Made by a program: the position numbers and the translations under genes. Below, piece by piece: positions 46,787 to 58,400 of a stretch of DNA of 64,000 nt. The stretch is taken from positions 16,058,001 through 16,122,000 of the forward strand of contig OX327702.1 of assembly GCA_946807835.1 (NCBI GenBank). The letters are read 5' to 3'. The first letter of the stretch is position 1, and each line of letters begins with the position of its first letter. Origin of the DNA: Ailanthus altissimus. Its lineage: Eukaryota; Streptophyta; Magnoliopsida; Sapindales; Simaroubaceae. The notes beneath the pieces were generated by a model that saw nothing but the letters and a program-made list of their open reading frames with translations, made no database searches and had not been told where the DNA came from.

Positions 46787-47311
46787 TCAACAAAAAATAA
46801 TAAGCATTGGACATTCTTCTTTCTTTAACACAACCACTAAATGAAAGCAAGCATGGCAATACAAGTTTAATGCATTGTCATGATTGTTGAATATTTAACA
46901 TTAATTTGTTTCTAATTGGCCGAATTAATCGGCAGCCAAGGCTATAAATAGCTAATTCTATTTTATTTTATGCATGGAATTAAGAAATGGTAAGTGATTT
47001 GTAAATATAAAAAATATATACAAAAAATAGTTAAGTGCCGAGAGATTAAAGTGAAGCAAATATTGCTTTATATAACATTCCAATGAGAATAGAAAGTTAT
47101 CGTTATAATTCGAATGATCCCACTGAATTTTAAATTAGAACTGCGCAAAGTAAGCTTCAAATGTGAGTTCTCTAATGTCTCATTAACATAATAGAATATT
47201 TGTTTATTTTTTGCAGCATATTTATATATGTGATATATAAATTAAAATATATATACGATTACCTTATACACAGTACACTTTCACATATATCAGTCCTATA
47301 TTAGAAATATA

Positions 47312-48554
47312 ATAGGGATAAGTACAATTTTATCTTCATATTTTGGGCTAATTAATAACTTTACCTCAGTTAGATCTAAAATACCAAATTTTGCCATAAT
47401 CCATTAATTTTTGCCTTTAGTTTTAATAGTGGAAGGGTAAAAATATAATCTAGCCATACAAATAAAGTACCCATTAAACACGTGACAAAATCCTATCCAT
47501 TCATTATCTTTTCGAATACGTGGCACAATCTCATCCATTAATTTAATTTAATATAATTTTAAAAATAAACTTTAACAATATGACACGTGTCAAATTGACC
47601 CATTAAACACGTGGCAAAATCTTATCCATTTATTATCTTTTCGAACACGTGGCACAATCTCACCCATTAATTTAATTTAATATAATTTTAAAAATAAACT
47701 TTAATAATATGACACGTGACATAATGTGATTAATACTTTTAGACACGTGTCATCATGTAATTGGTTTATTGTTTTACAATAATTTGTAAATAAATTAAAT
47801 TATACAAAAAAATTAAAAATACAAACTGGCATTATAGTCGAAAAATGGCCACCGGCCACCGTTTTCTGTCTATATGCCGATAACAAAAGTTTATCAAATT
47901 TATATCATTGAACTCCTTTTTTCTTGATCTATACAATGGTGGAATCATTTTTGGTTAAAAAAAAGACCAAAAAATTGTGAAAAGTGATGGCGGCCACTGC
48001 CGCCCGCCGTTAAATGGTAGAGCGGTGACTTGTACCGCCACCACAGGTGGATAGATCAGTCGCCCCATCATTTAATTGTAGTCGGCGGTGGCCGCCGCTA
48101 CTCTCCACTAGTTTTTATCATTTTGTAGTCTTTTTTTTAACAAAAATGATCCCACCACTGTGTAAATAAAGAAAAATGGAGTCCAATGATATAAATTTAA
48201 TAAATTTTTATTATCGGTGTGTCTCCAAAAAATAGTGGCCGGCGGCCGCCATTTTTCAGCGGCAGTACCAGTTTTGTTTTTAATTTATTTTATTAATAAT
48301 ATAATAAATTATATGATGATACGTATTATTTGTAACAAATTATATAATAATACGTGTCCATTTACATATATTTTATATATTTTTATATGTGTTATTATTG
48401 AGGGTAAAATAATAAAAATATATTAAATATAAATTTTTCATCTAAATTAATAATAAAAATTAACGGATTAAGATAAAATTAAATATTTTAAATTTAATTG
48501 AAATAAAATTATTAATTAACTTAAAGCATGAGAGTAAAATTTTACTTATCCTAA
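47312..48554. mobile_element. Fold-back (long terminal inverted repeat) element
   Basis: The outer ends ATAGGGATAAGTACAATTTT (47313 on) and, on the opposite strand from about 48554, ATTAGGATAAGTAAAATTTT are inverted copies, and similarity continues inward for at least 100 bp. A second pair of arms at 47823-48015 and 48085-48280 is stronger. It includes GAAAAATGGCCACCGGCC against GAAAAATGGCGGCCGCC and a shared TTTATATCATTG(A/G)ACTCC. The centre is GC-rich (CGGCCACTGCCGCC). There is no coding capacity; the ORFs at 48217-48426 and 48460-48642 are chance. It is probably a non-autonomous MULE-like or fold-back DNA transposon. A clear target duplication was not found. Confidence 0.75.
47470..47727 (+). 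repeat. 129-bp tandem duplication rich in CACGTG
   Basis: Two copies start CCCATTAAACACGTG at 47470 and 47599 (period 129 bp). Each contains ACACGTG(A/G)CA, TACGTGGCAC or CACGTGGCAC, and GACACGTG. Together with a further GACACGTGTCAT downstream, this gives about seven G-box-like sites in roughly 280 bp within the left arm of the fold-back element. Confidence 0.85.
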
Positions 48555-50194
48555 TATAATATTTAATATAAGTCATTATGTATATACATTGAAAATGGTG
48601 CATGATATAAATTATGCAAATAAACCATTCTCGAATCAACAAATTGTGCCTCCTTTTTCCTTTTTTTTTTTTTTTGGTTTTTTTACTAGACTAAATTGAA
48701 ACGACAAATAGACGAAGGCCAATTCTGAGTCACTAACTTTTATTTTTCTCTTTGTCCTATATACACTAGAGGTACTTGATGATGGCCGATCAAGGATGTT
48801 TGGTAATTTTAAACAGACGGGTCCCTCTAATATAGAGAAGATCTCAAGAAGTCAAGACAAAATTTGGCTAGCTTTCAACATTTCGACGGGCACAAACAAA
48901 TATATTCTTTCCTTGATGAATTTTGTCCGATAATATATTTACGGGTTTCATATATTTCTTAGCGAACCAAAATTTGGCTAGCTCTCAACACTTCGGCGGG
49001 CACGAACCTCGTATGATCATGGACAAGAGGCAAATATTTCTTCTCGTGATAAAAAGTTTTTATCTAGGGGTGCAAGGGGCCTGATTTACATTTTACAAAT
49101 TTTGTTTTTAAAAGCAAACCTCAATAGGAAGCAAGTTATTGAAATAAAAGTAAATAAACATAAATCCGAAGATATAATGAGCTTTATTCTTGAAATGATC
49201 GTAAAATTAAAACAGGAGTTTAAAAAAATGCTAAAAAAATATTAAATAAAAATTAAAAGTCCCATAAAACCAAAATCAAGGAAACTTATAGCTAAAAAAA
49301 ATCATTTAGCATTATGACTCAAGAATTTCATGATCATATTTGTAGGATAATTCCGCTAATGAAATAATTTATAAATGAAAAGGTCCGGCTAATATATTGG
49401 AGTACTTGATTTTTGTTGCTTGCCGAAAGATGGGATGGCATTTGTAATTTGCACAAGCGTAGATTCATACAAAGACAATTCTTTGCTTGTATTTTGCTAG
49501 TGACGGCATTGCCTAAAAAGAAACTTTTAAAAACCTCTTAGAGCACGCGAAAGGTTAAAGATCTACTTATAAAATCGTTGTGTCTTTGTCACCTGGGACG
49601 CGAAAAACAGTTTTTACTTCTAAACAAATTTAACTGTCGTAAAAACAGACTTTAAAATGTAGATTTTATGCTTTCTTTTCTTTTTTTCAAAAAAAAAAAG
49701 GCCCGGGGGGGGGAACGACGGGGATGCGCAATCATGTACCATTATATCAAAATCTCTCAATTTGACAAAGCAATATGCTACTCTCGATAGCTCCTAGTAT
49801 TTATTTTCCCCTTTATCTTCGGGTTAGTTAAATGTTTTTCCATCTTAGCGTGCCAATTAGTGTAATAATCCTAAGAAAACAAACCAAGTTTCTTAATCAT
49901 TATTAACCATATGATTATCTAAATTGGTCAAACGAAATTTTAATAAGGTGCTATCAAGTTGAACTTTGCTATAGATTATATTTTATAAACAGAAAGGGAA
50001 TTTAAATACTGGATATATGATAAATTGATAAAACCATGAGATAATAACTCATAAAGCCACTGAAATCATAGTGAGGTATAATTAGTAGCGAGACCCATTT
50101 ACCTCAACTCCCAAGAAACAGGCTGGTGTTTCACATCGGCCGTTGGAGTCTCCTACAATTAATTTTAAATAAATACTTTCTAATCTAATACAGG
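48555..50194 (+). promoter_or_regulatory. Upstream intergenic region of the NRT2 gene
   Basis: About 1.6 kb lies between the fold-back element and the NRT2 TATA box. I see no transposon motifs and no convincing ORF. It holds a 40-bp direct repeat (48858-48897 and 48968-49007), an A-run followed by GGCCCGGGGGGGGG at 49689-49713, and a T-run at 48662-48676. The promoter and nitrate-response elements probably lie here, but I could not identify a specific site. Confidence 0.5.
48858..49007 (+). repeat. 40-bp direct repeat, 110 bp apart
   Basis: CAAAATTTGGCTAGCTTTCA (48858) and CCAAAATTTGGCTAGCTCTC (48968) begin two 40-bp copies that continue through CATTTCGACGGGCACAAAC and CACTTCGGCGGGCACGAAC. 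They differ at six or so positions. Each includes the palindromic-type word GGCTAGC. Confidence 0.85.
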
Positions 50195-50203
50195 TATATA
50201 TAT
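50195..50203 (+). promoter_or_regulatory. Probable TATA box of NRT2 gene
   Basis: TATATATAT lies 45-53 bp ahead of the start codon. That would place transcription start near 50225-50235 and leave a short 5' UTR of about 15-25 bases ending CCCTAAAAAATGG. The start codon context (A at -3, G at +4) is good for a plant gene. Confidence 0.5.
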
Positions 50204-50247
50204 GTTTCTTTGTTCATTCATTTTTAAGAAAACTCAAGCCCTAAAAA

Positions 50248-52158
50248 ATGGCAGGTACAGAAAATTCTCCCGGAAGCTCCATGCATGGAGTTTCAGCGAA
50301 AGACCAAACCTTTGCCTTCTCAGTCGCTTCTCCAAATATCCCTACAGACCCAACCGCAAAATTCAAGCTCCCCGTTGATTCCGAGCACAAAGCCAAAGTC
50401 TTCAACCTTCTTTCCTTAGCAAATCCACACATGACCACTTTCCATCTCTCTTGGCTCTCTTTCTTCACTTGTTTCATCTCCACTTTCGCTGCGGCTCCCT
50501 TAGTTCCCATCATCAGAGATAACCTGAACCTCAAGAAGGGCGATATTGGTAACGCTGGCATTGCTTCTGTCTCCGGCAGCATTTTCTCTAGGCTTGCAAT
50601 GGGTGCAGTTTGTGACCTATTAGGTCCGCGCTACGGCTGCGCATTCCTTATAATGTTATCAGCTCCAACTGTGTTTTGCATGCCCTTTGTTTCATCCGCC
50701 GGAGGATACATAGCCGTCCGATTAATGATTGGATTTTCTCTTGCAACATTTGTGTCGTGCCAGTACTGGATGAGCACAATGTTTAATAGCAAGATCATTG
50801 GGCTGGTTAATGGCACAGCCGCTGGCAGGGGAAATATGGGGGGTGGGGTCACCCAGCTTCTTATGCCATTAATTTACGAGTTAATTAGGCGAGCTGGGGC
50901 TACACCTTTTACTGCTTGGAGGATTGCGTTCTTCGTGCCTGGATGGTTACATGTGATTATGGGGATTTTGGTATTGACTTTAGGCCAAGATTTGCCTGAT
51001 GGGAACCTTGGTACCTTACAGAAGAAAGGAGACGTTCCAAAGGATAAGTTCTCCAAGGTATGTATATGTATATTTTAACCAAATTTTGTACTCTGCTACT
51101 TAGTAACTCGTCAATACATGTACAACAATTTAGTAAAATCAGACTAGCCATTTACAGAATTACATATATCATAATTTTATTGGGTAAGTGTACCTACAAT
51201 ATTAGCTACAGAGAAGAATTCTCCGACACAAATTAATTATCAATAATTAACATTTTCCACAGATACTCTGGTATCCTATCACAAACTATAGAACGTGGAT
51301 CTTTGTTCTTCTTTATGGCATGTCATTGGGTGTAGAATTAACCATTGACAACGTCATCGCCGAATACTTCTTTGACAGGTCCAATCTTTTTACTCATCAA
51401 CCTTTTAACAATCACTAAAGAATTTTAATTTAGAAAAAGAGAACGTAAAATAAAACTTCGTTACTATTTCTTTATGACCTTCATTTAGGTTTAATCTCAA
51501 GCTCCACACAGCCGGCACCATAGCTGCAACCTTCGGCATGGCCAACATCTTTGCCCGCCCCTTAGGTGGCCTGTTGTCTGACATGGCAGCCCGCCCTTTC
51601 GGCATGCGTGGCCGGCTCTGGAACCTCTACATCCTCCAAACCCTAGGAGGCATTTTCTGCATCTGTCTCGGCCGTGCCTCTTCTCTCCCTCTCTCAATCA
51701 TTTTAATGATCCTCTTCTCAATTACCACACAAGCTGCATGTGGCGCCACGTTCGGGGTCATCCCCTTCATCTCACGACGTTCACTGGGCGTAATCTCGGG
51801 CCTCACCGGTGCCGGCGGCAACTTTGGCTCCGGTTTAACCCAGTTGCTGTTTTTCACGAGTTCAAGATACTCGACAGCAACCGGGATATCTCTGATGGGG
51901 ATTATGATTGTGTGCTGTACTTTGCCGGTGGCTTTGGTTCATTTTCCACAGTGGGGGAGCATGTTATTTCCGGCTACCAAGGATAGCGAGAGATCTCGAG
52001 AAGAATATTATTATGGTTTGGAGTGGAGTGAAGAAGAGAAGGAGAAAGGGCTCGACGAAGGGAGTCTCAAGTTCGCTGAGAATAGCCGATCGGAGAGAGG
52101 CAAGAGGGTTGGTTCTGCACCTACACCGACGAGCTCTGCGACTCCAGCTCATGTCTAG
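50248..52158 (+). CDS. NRT2: High-affinity nitrate transporter NRT2 family (three exons)
   Basis: It encodes a plasma-membrane nitrate/proton symporter of the major facilitator superfamily; plant NRT2 proteins of this clade usually work with the partner NAR2/NRT3. Exons are 50248-51057, 51263-51378 and 51489-52158, with GT-AG introns of 205 and 110 bp. The sum is 1,596 nt, 531 residues, the usual family length, with no internal stop. Landmarks are SSMHG near the N terminus, [18 protein letters not shown] (Arg115 in TM2), [12 protein letters not shown] (189-200, signature 1), FARPLGG (Arg332), [14 protein letters not shown] (414-427, signature 2), and a hydrophilic C-terminal tail from about residue 470 with SLKFAEN (Ser501) and end ATPAHV. 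The resemblance is closest to the NRT2.1/2.2/2.4 group. Oddity: signature 1 has Arg194 (AGG, 50827-50829) where plant NRT2 proteins normally have Trp (TGG). Otherwise it looks functional. Confidence 0.95.
51058..51262 (+). other. NRT2: NRT2 intron 1
   Basis: It is GTATGT at 51058 to TTTTCCACAG at 51262, phase 0, AT-rich. Joining the exons gives ...KDKFSK then [14 protein letters not shown], continuous with the NRT2 family. Confidence 0.9.
51379..51488 (+). other. NRT2: NRT2 intron 2
   Basis: It is GTCCAA at 51379 to TTCATTTAG at 51488, phase 2. It splits the Arg309 codon (AG/G), and splicing gives [16 protein letters not shown]. Confidence 0.9.
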
Positions 52159-52357
52159 AGACTGCTAATCATGAGAAATGTGTCCGTGGTTATCTTATAT
52201 GCAAAGAAAATATCTTAAATTATGAAAAATATATATCTAGAGTTTTATTTTATTGAGCAACCTAACTTATTTGGACAAGTGTTAAAGATTGTGTAATATA
52301 TTACATCAAGTACAAAAGTTATACATTAATCCAACAATGCCATGTGGCAAATATATA

Positions 52358-52402
52358 AATAAATTAGATAGCCTATTAAATTATTTATATATATAAAATA
52401 AA
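52358..52402 (+). terminator. Candidate polyadenylation signals of NRT2
   Basis: AATAAA occurs at 52358-52363 and 52397-52402, about 200-245 bases after the stop codon, in AT-rich 3' flanking sequence. Which one is used cannot be told from sequence. Confidence 0.4.
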
Positions 52403-52439
52403 TTTTGTATTAACAACTTCAAAGAAGTCAGGAGGGAAG

Positions 52440-54931
52440 AAATCCTAGCCTGTAGGTGTATCGTTTGAAATGTAACATAATAAGAATCACATTTAAAGAT
52501 GATACAAATTTGCATTTATGAAAAGCACGATGCAGGTGTTGATGCTATAGATTAGTGTGGGTCTATCAAGTGTTGCATTTTTTGGTAAAATCCTTGGCAT
52601 CATTCTGCATGTCAAATTAGTAGTAGCACAATTTCAGTAGGTAGTAGTACAATTTTTACTTTGGTATTTTTCACATTCTTTAACATGGGTCTGATACGAT
52701 ACTTTTTGTACTTCTATGTAATTTAAACACCTCAAGACATTTATTTTTAGGCCATTTTGAAAGAGGATATTGTTCTTTATAAAATATTGCTTGAAAATTT
52801 ATTTGAGCATATGAGTATTTGATGAATGAGGAGGCAATACACCATTTAAGAGACATTTTATAGGGTATTTGCCAATCTTTTTAAGGCATGATTGTGAACA
52901 CCTCTTTTTTATGAATTATTGCCTGACAATATAGGCAGATATTGCTTGTGCTTAGCCTTTTATCTTTAGCTAATAGTATCCAACCCCTTGTGCTTTTCTA
53001 TATAGGTTGGTCGTATGCTCTATGCCATAGATAAATTAATGAATGTCTTGTTCCACCCATCACATTGAGGAATATGGTAGCCATGGCTCTTTGAAAAGTA
53101 GCCTATGTGCCCTTGAGGCTAAATGACATGATAATGTAGTAGAAATTATCTATAAAAGTGTAAATGACAGTATTCTTGGTGTCTTTGGGCAGTAAATGAC
53201 AACATCCCCTAGCCTAAGGTGAAGTGAATGAGGATGTCCATGTTTGGCATTAAGAAGTCATGCTTGGAACAGGCTTCGTTAAGGTCTCGAAAGTTAATAC
53301 TTGTGAGGATTTGGTCATTTTTCTTCTTCAAGGGCACTATGCTGGCAAGCCATGTGGGATGTTTATAGGCTTTACGAGCTTATCAAAGTTTTCTTTAATT
53401 CTTTATTTCATGTATGGATGAAAGTTGCAGTGTAACAGTTTGACTAGCCTAACTCTATGCTATACATTAAAGGCATGACAAGCCATCTGGGGATCTAAGC
53501 TAGGTATGCCCTAATATCTATATATAAACACATCATTATACCTTTTCGGTAAGTTAGTGAGTGATCTTTTTTCTTTTATTGAAAGCTTGATGCTTACTAG
53601 CATGGGCTTTTGCACCTTGCAGTTAATACTTAGATCAATTTCCTTTAGCTCTTCATTGACTATTGAAGAGCCATCTTACATTCATTTTAGAGCAAATGAG
53701 AATTTAATCTCTTGAAGTCTTCACTAATTTTGTTGTTATAAGAAGACTTACACAAAAATTATCTTTTCTATAGTCAACAAATCCCGTCTTTTAAGATAGC
53801 TTTAGTTCTATAAATTGCCATAAGTGGTACATAACTCACACATTAAGCATTTGCTCTTGGCAGGTAGTAAGGACATTCCAACTTGTTTTTCTTAGCTTGG
53901 CCAATATATTACTTAAGTTTATATTAAACTTATTAGGCTTGAGTATCTACAAGATAACTCTTCTCTTAATAGAAAGGAATGAGATTGGCTACAATCCTGA
54001 TTGGCTTTCTTTCAATTTTTTCCTTGACGCATTAGTGGTATGTCGACACTATTAACCTGTAAGTGTTTAACCACAACCTGTTAGTAATATATGGTATACG
54101 ACGTTGATGTTCATTACATGGAATAGAGTAGAGGCATGCAGTGGCCCTACTTTCAAGGATAGTTGTATGATGCCTTTAGAATATTTTGCTATATTATAAA
54201 AGTCAAACACTTAAATCTTTCTTCTCGTAAAAAGACTTGAAGGATCTTAACATCTTGTAGTATAACTACAAGAATGATATTGATTGACGCTCCTATGTCA
54301 ACCAAAGCCCTTCTAATTGACTTATTATAAATTTGAAAAGTATAGAGGACACCTATTATCCAGGTATTGTAACATTGGTAGTTTCTAAGTTAGCTTAGTT
54401 AATTTAAGCCTTGACTTCATAACATTTTGGCTCGTGATATGCTGAGATTTTGATAAGTGCTTTTGTGGCAGCTCCACGTGCCTTGGATGCACCATAATTG
54501 ATCGAACAATAATTTGAACTTAGGTTTTCCCTTTATAGCTTTTACTATAAGGTCTACCAGTTTTTCTTCTAGCTTCTTAATCTCTTCTTCCTAGATGATT
54601 ACAACCACATCTCCTGTGATCTTCTATTTTCTATGGTGAATATCTTTTGTGTATTCTAGTAGATTAACCATGACAGTCTTTCCGTCCCTATGTTGTAGGA
54701 GTGAGTTAAGGTCTACGACCTAAAGTTTGTTCGGTCTTGGATTTTGTTGTGAATCAGTCTTTAAAGCTACTTTACAACGCATGATAAGGTAGTTGAATGT
54801 TTGATGCAAGTAGTAAAAGTTAGGACACCTCTTATCTTTCTCAGACAAGTTCCTTTTCGAAAGATAAAGTCTTATAAATCTATCTAATATCTATTGATCT
54901 AGAAGGTATTCAATTTTCCTCACTAAATGGT
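52440..54931 (-). pseudogene. Ty3/gypsy protease-reverse transcriptase relic
   Basis: On the minus strand, RRALVDIGASINIILV near 54320-54250 is the aspartic protease active site. At about 53350-53150, PTWLASIVPLKKKNDQILTS, INFRDLNEACSKHDFLMPN and MLSF form the start of the gypsy reverse transcriptase. Further on, a decayed segment matches the PFGLKNAGATYQ region (about 53060-53000). Almost every 20-40 codons there is a stop. The gag of the same element is at 57363-58400, and a solo LTR-A at 54937-57357 separates them. The WLA-VKKKN...DLNEAC pattern suggests the Tat-like group. Below about 52980 I cannot align it. Confidence 0.7.
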
Positions 54932-54936
54932 ATAAG

Positions 54937-57357
54937 TGAAAGTGGGCTAATTCTCCAAGGTGCATGTATGTGGTACGTGTTCATCACAATATAATTTATG
55001 CATCACATATATAAATTAAGTGCAGCAAAATTGGAAATCTAATTCCTTAATGTAACAAATACATTTAAAATTGAAGTTTCATTACTCTAATGAAAATATA
55101 AGGATTGAGAATCACCTGTCAAACCTTTGAAAATTACTGAATTGGAGTCCACCACGAAGCGCACTCACCAGCAATTCTAAGATCTAACTAGGTAGGCTTG
55201 GATCGCTAAAAGAGCAGCTCTAATTTTCAGTAATAGTGTTCAACTCCTAAACACCAAATGGTTAACTCTTTAACTATTGCTTAAACTCTTTAACTAATTT
55301 GATTTCAAAGTAAAGATTTGTTTTTGTTTTGTTTAACTCTTTGAACAACAAAAATCAAACCATTTACTTCAAACAGGGTCAGCTTTTGTTGAAGAAGATA
55401 AAGAAGAGGAACACTTTGAACAGACATCTCTTTATCTCACTTGAAAGCAACTTTTGCTTTTTAAAACAAAGAAAATTTCATCTCCATTTCTTTCTCTTGC
55501 TGAACCATCATCCATGGAGAAGATGAACAATTCTCCATCTCTTGAAAAATTGCTCTCTCACTCACACTTATCAAAATGGCTAAATCTCACACATGGAAAA
55601 ATGAACCAATTCATTTTCTATTAGTAAATTCATTTCTCTTCAAATAATGGCCAACAAAAATGGCCCACAACAAATACATAGCCATGCCCTATTATTTCAA
55701 GTCTTTACTAAATAAAAGATAAACTATTTATATAATATGTTAACTTGTTAGAATAAGCAAAACATTTTTGCTTTATCAACAATTCATGACTGGCCATTCA
55801 TGTAGCTAAAGGAAAAGAATTCCTTTGTTTTTACATTTATTAAATTCTCTCTCAATACATGTTGCAACACATGCCCTCACCATATATGATTAAGTCATTC
55901 AACATGCTTTATTTTATTTTAATCACATTAATAAAAACAAAAATATGTGATTTGTGATTTAATAATTAAATCAATTGTTTGACTTTAAATAAAATGATAT
56001 TAATATCAATTATTAATATGTTTATTTATCTAAAATATTTTTAATAAATAAATGACTTTGCTACGTGTCATCATCTCATTAGTCAACAACTATTGTTAAC
56101 CAATTAATGTACTTTAACTCTTAAGGCTTAATATGTGCACATCCTAAGGAAAACTGAAATAAATATCCCGGTCTGTTGAAATTTACTGGATTGAACTATT
56201 CAATTAGGTATGTTACCTCAGTGCACAACGAGTACACTTTATATTGTAAGACTCCCTATATCGATGCCCGATTTGTCAAATAGAACTGTTCTATGAGTCC
56301 GTGATTGATACCCCATGCACATGTCATAGATATTAAAAATCATCGTGTTAGACCATACAAGCTAAGGTCAGAACATATTCGTATAATTCTTTCATTACTT
56401 ATATCATAGATGAACAAAGACATAAATCACTACCTTCAAATCTCCACATGCTTATCCATGAACTTATCTTCATATTTGTATTTTGACAAATAATATATGC
56501 AAACACTTTTGCGATATTAATTAACCCTACGAAAAACTCTTTTTCGAGGTCTTATACTTGTGGCCACAAGATTTTCTAAAATATAATTCTCAGAGCATCA
56601 AGATATACAACACACCCATGTTAGCTGACGGATCCTATATCTACGTACAACTGACTCCATGAGCATCAAACTATACCTAGTGACATGTAGCGGTCAAACC
56701 ATGAAAATCTCTAACATACGTGGAACCAAAGTATGGTAAATCACTCACAAAGCCTACCGTGGCACTTAGGTCAAAGGACGGCTTCATGGAATATCTATTA
56801 GAGGTTCTCGCGAGTCAGTTCAGTATCCAGTCCTATCTGAATACCCGTATGCTTATACGAGCTTTCGGTAAGCTCATGGTCAGCTAAGAACAACCATCTG
56901 TACCATACAAATATAGCATATACTGATCTATATATAAAAGGGATTCACTGATAGACCCACATCGGCAAAAATAGATTAGGAACATAGTATTTGAGAATAT
57001 ACTTACATAATGACATTTTCTAGCACCTATTCAACTCTTTGTAACTATGTCATTATTGGTATATTCTCAGGTCTTTATCCCGTTACAGACAAGGTTCTAA
57101 CTCTTTAGATTTTGCTGATTATTATAACCTGCTAACTATTTAGCATTTATAATTCTCAATGATGCTAACTTTTAGCGCTGATCTAAACTCCTTTAGACTA
57201 AATCTGAACTTCTTCAGATCATACAATGTCTGTAGCATTACAAACATAGTATTATATATTATAAAATTAACGATTTAATATGAAATATTTATTGTATAAA
57301 TATTAATAATTAATATTCATGTAATATTGAAATGGCACGTAAGTACTAGTTCCAACA
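54937..57357 (-). mobile_element. Solo LTR-A with perfect TSD ATAAG
   Basis: This is a 2,421-bp LTR flanked by ATAAG at 54932-54936 and 57358-57362. On the minus strand it starts TGTTGGAACTAGTACTTACG at 57357 and ends GCCCACTTTCA at 54937. It splits a minus-strand gypsy element between gag and protease. It is the best-delimited full-length copy of the LTR-A family here. The frame at 55329-55526 is chance. Confidence 0.93.
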
Positions 57358-57362
57358 ATAAG

Positions 57363-58400
57363 TTCCTCATAAGGTTCTTTAATAGACTGTCTATCATATA
57401 TTCTGGTTCGATTATCCATATATAAGGCTTGTGGATCTGTTTTCCTTTTCTCGTTAAGTTTTCATTGCTTACCAATAAGGATTTTAACTAACAAGGCAAT
57501 TTTCTAAACAACTTCTACAAGTTTGATAATCATTTAGAATGTTGCTAATAAAAATTTTATGAGCTTTTGCTTGCAACAATCTAATGTTAAGTCTCTAAAT
57601 CATTAGACATACTCAACCAATGGCTCTTGAGTAACCATATTTAGTTTAGTTGAGCTAGAGTTTGGCAACCCTTTCTTCATTTTAAATGTACTTCTTACAA
57701 AATTTCAAAGCCATCTCATTTTAGGTGAAAATAAATCCAACTAGCAATAAAGCATCCTAGGTGTATGCACAACCTATGCGGGGTTGGAGAATTTTTTTAT
57801 TTATATGTTTTTGTTGTTGGTGTATGCATCGAAAAAGTCAATAAATCTCTCAATATGTTCCTTATGATTTCTCTTTTTATCATCAAATAAAAGAAATGAT
57901 GGTGTGTCCTATCCCTCAAAGTATGAAATTTCCATGATTTTGCTTAGATATGATGGTGAAATGACATATTTCATGATTATTGTCGCATGGTTACAGCCTA
58001 TTCATAATATCAAATTAGATAAAGGTTTCTATCCTCCCCTCTTACATCGTTATTGACAGAGACCACTTAAGTTTCTTTCTTGAGAATGTCCTAAACAATA
58101 TTTGGTGGAGGTGTCATGATTATAGGTAGTTCTACTATTTTAACTGTATTTATAGCCTTAAGTAGTTCTTTTTTCTTTATTGTAAGTTTTGTTGCATGTC
58201 ATCTTTCAAAATCTAGGCTATGGCTACTGGGTTAGTGCCTACAGCTTGATTATTCTTTTGGGTTTCTTTTGAATGGTTAGGCAAGTTGTTTTTTGTATCC
58301 GTGTGGTGGAAGGACTCATCTTACTCCTCATGTCTCTTGAGCTTTCATATTTTTTAGTCTTTGACATTGCAGGATCTTAACCAAACTCCTAATAAAGCTA
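57363..58400 (-). pseudogene. Ty3/gypsy gag relic
   Basis: The minus strand reads ISYFEG*DTPSFLLFDDKK, then NHKEHIERFIDFFDAY, a Retrotrans_gag start (equivalent to YDGTxDPxEHVxxFxD). Later segments are MVTQEPLVEYV and, near the end, RTRIYDRQSIKEPYEEL. Stops are frequent. It is separated by the solo LTR-A from the protease/RT relic at 52440-54931, which continues the same element. Confidence 0.7.

Larger units (their letters stand above)
42672..47285 (+). mobile_element. 3' LTR of copia element C with nested insertions
   Basis: A purine-rich tract, GAGTAAGTAGGAG, precedes the LTR start TGTTGGAACTAGTG at 42672. The LTR ends ...CACTTTCACA at 47285, followed by TATAT (47286-47290), which matches the 5' flank of the element at 33427-33431. 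Within it lie a solo gypsy LTR (42859-44277) and a second LTR-like insertion (about 45930-46786); without them it is about 2.3 kb. The TATA box GCTATAAATAG is at 46941-46951. The frame at 44386-44589 is chance. Confidence 0.85.

Noticed and set aside
47970..48080. GC-rich hairpin as a transcription terminator or rRNA fragment
   Set aside because: It is the centre of a long fold-back element; no rRNA match and no adjacent gene to terminate.
50241..50582. 113-codon minus-strand frame at the NRT2 start, and several others up to 52152
   Set aside because: These are antisense shadows of the NRT2 exons; only the + strand matches a family.
51738..52168. Overlapping 82- and 86-codon + strand frames in NRT2 exon 3
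   Set aside because: They are out-of-frame shadows of exon 3, whose true frame ends at 52158.
55329..55526. 65-codon frame as a gene
   Set aside because: It lies within the solo LTR-A at 54937-57357 and is not conserved in other copies.
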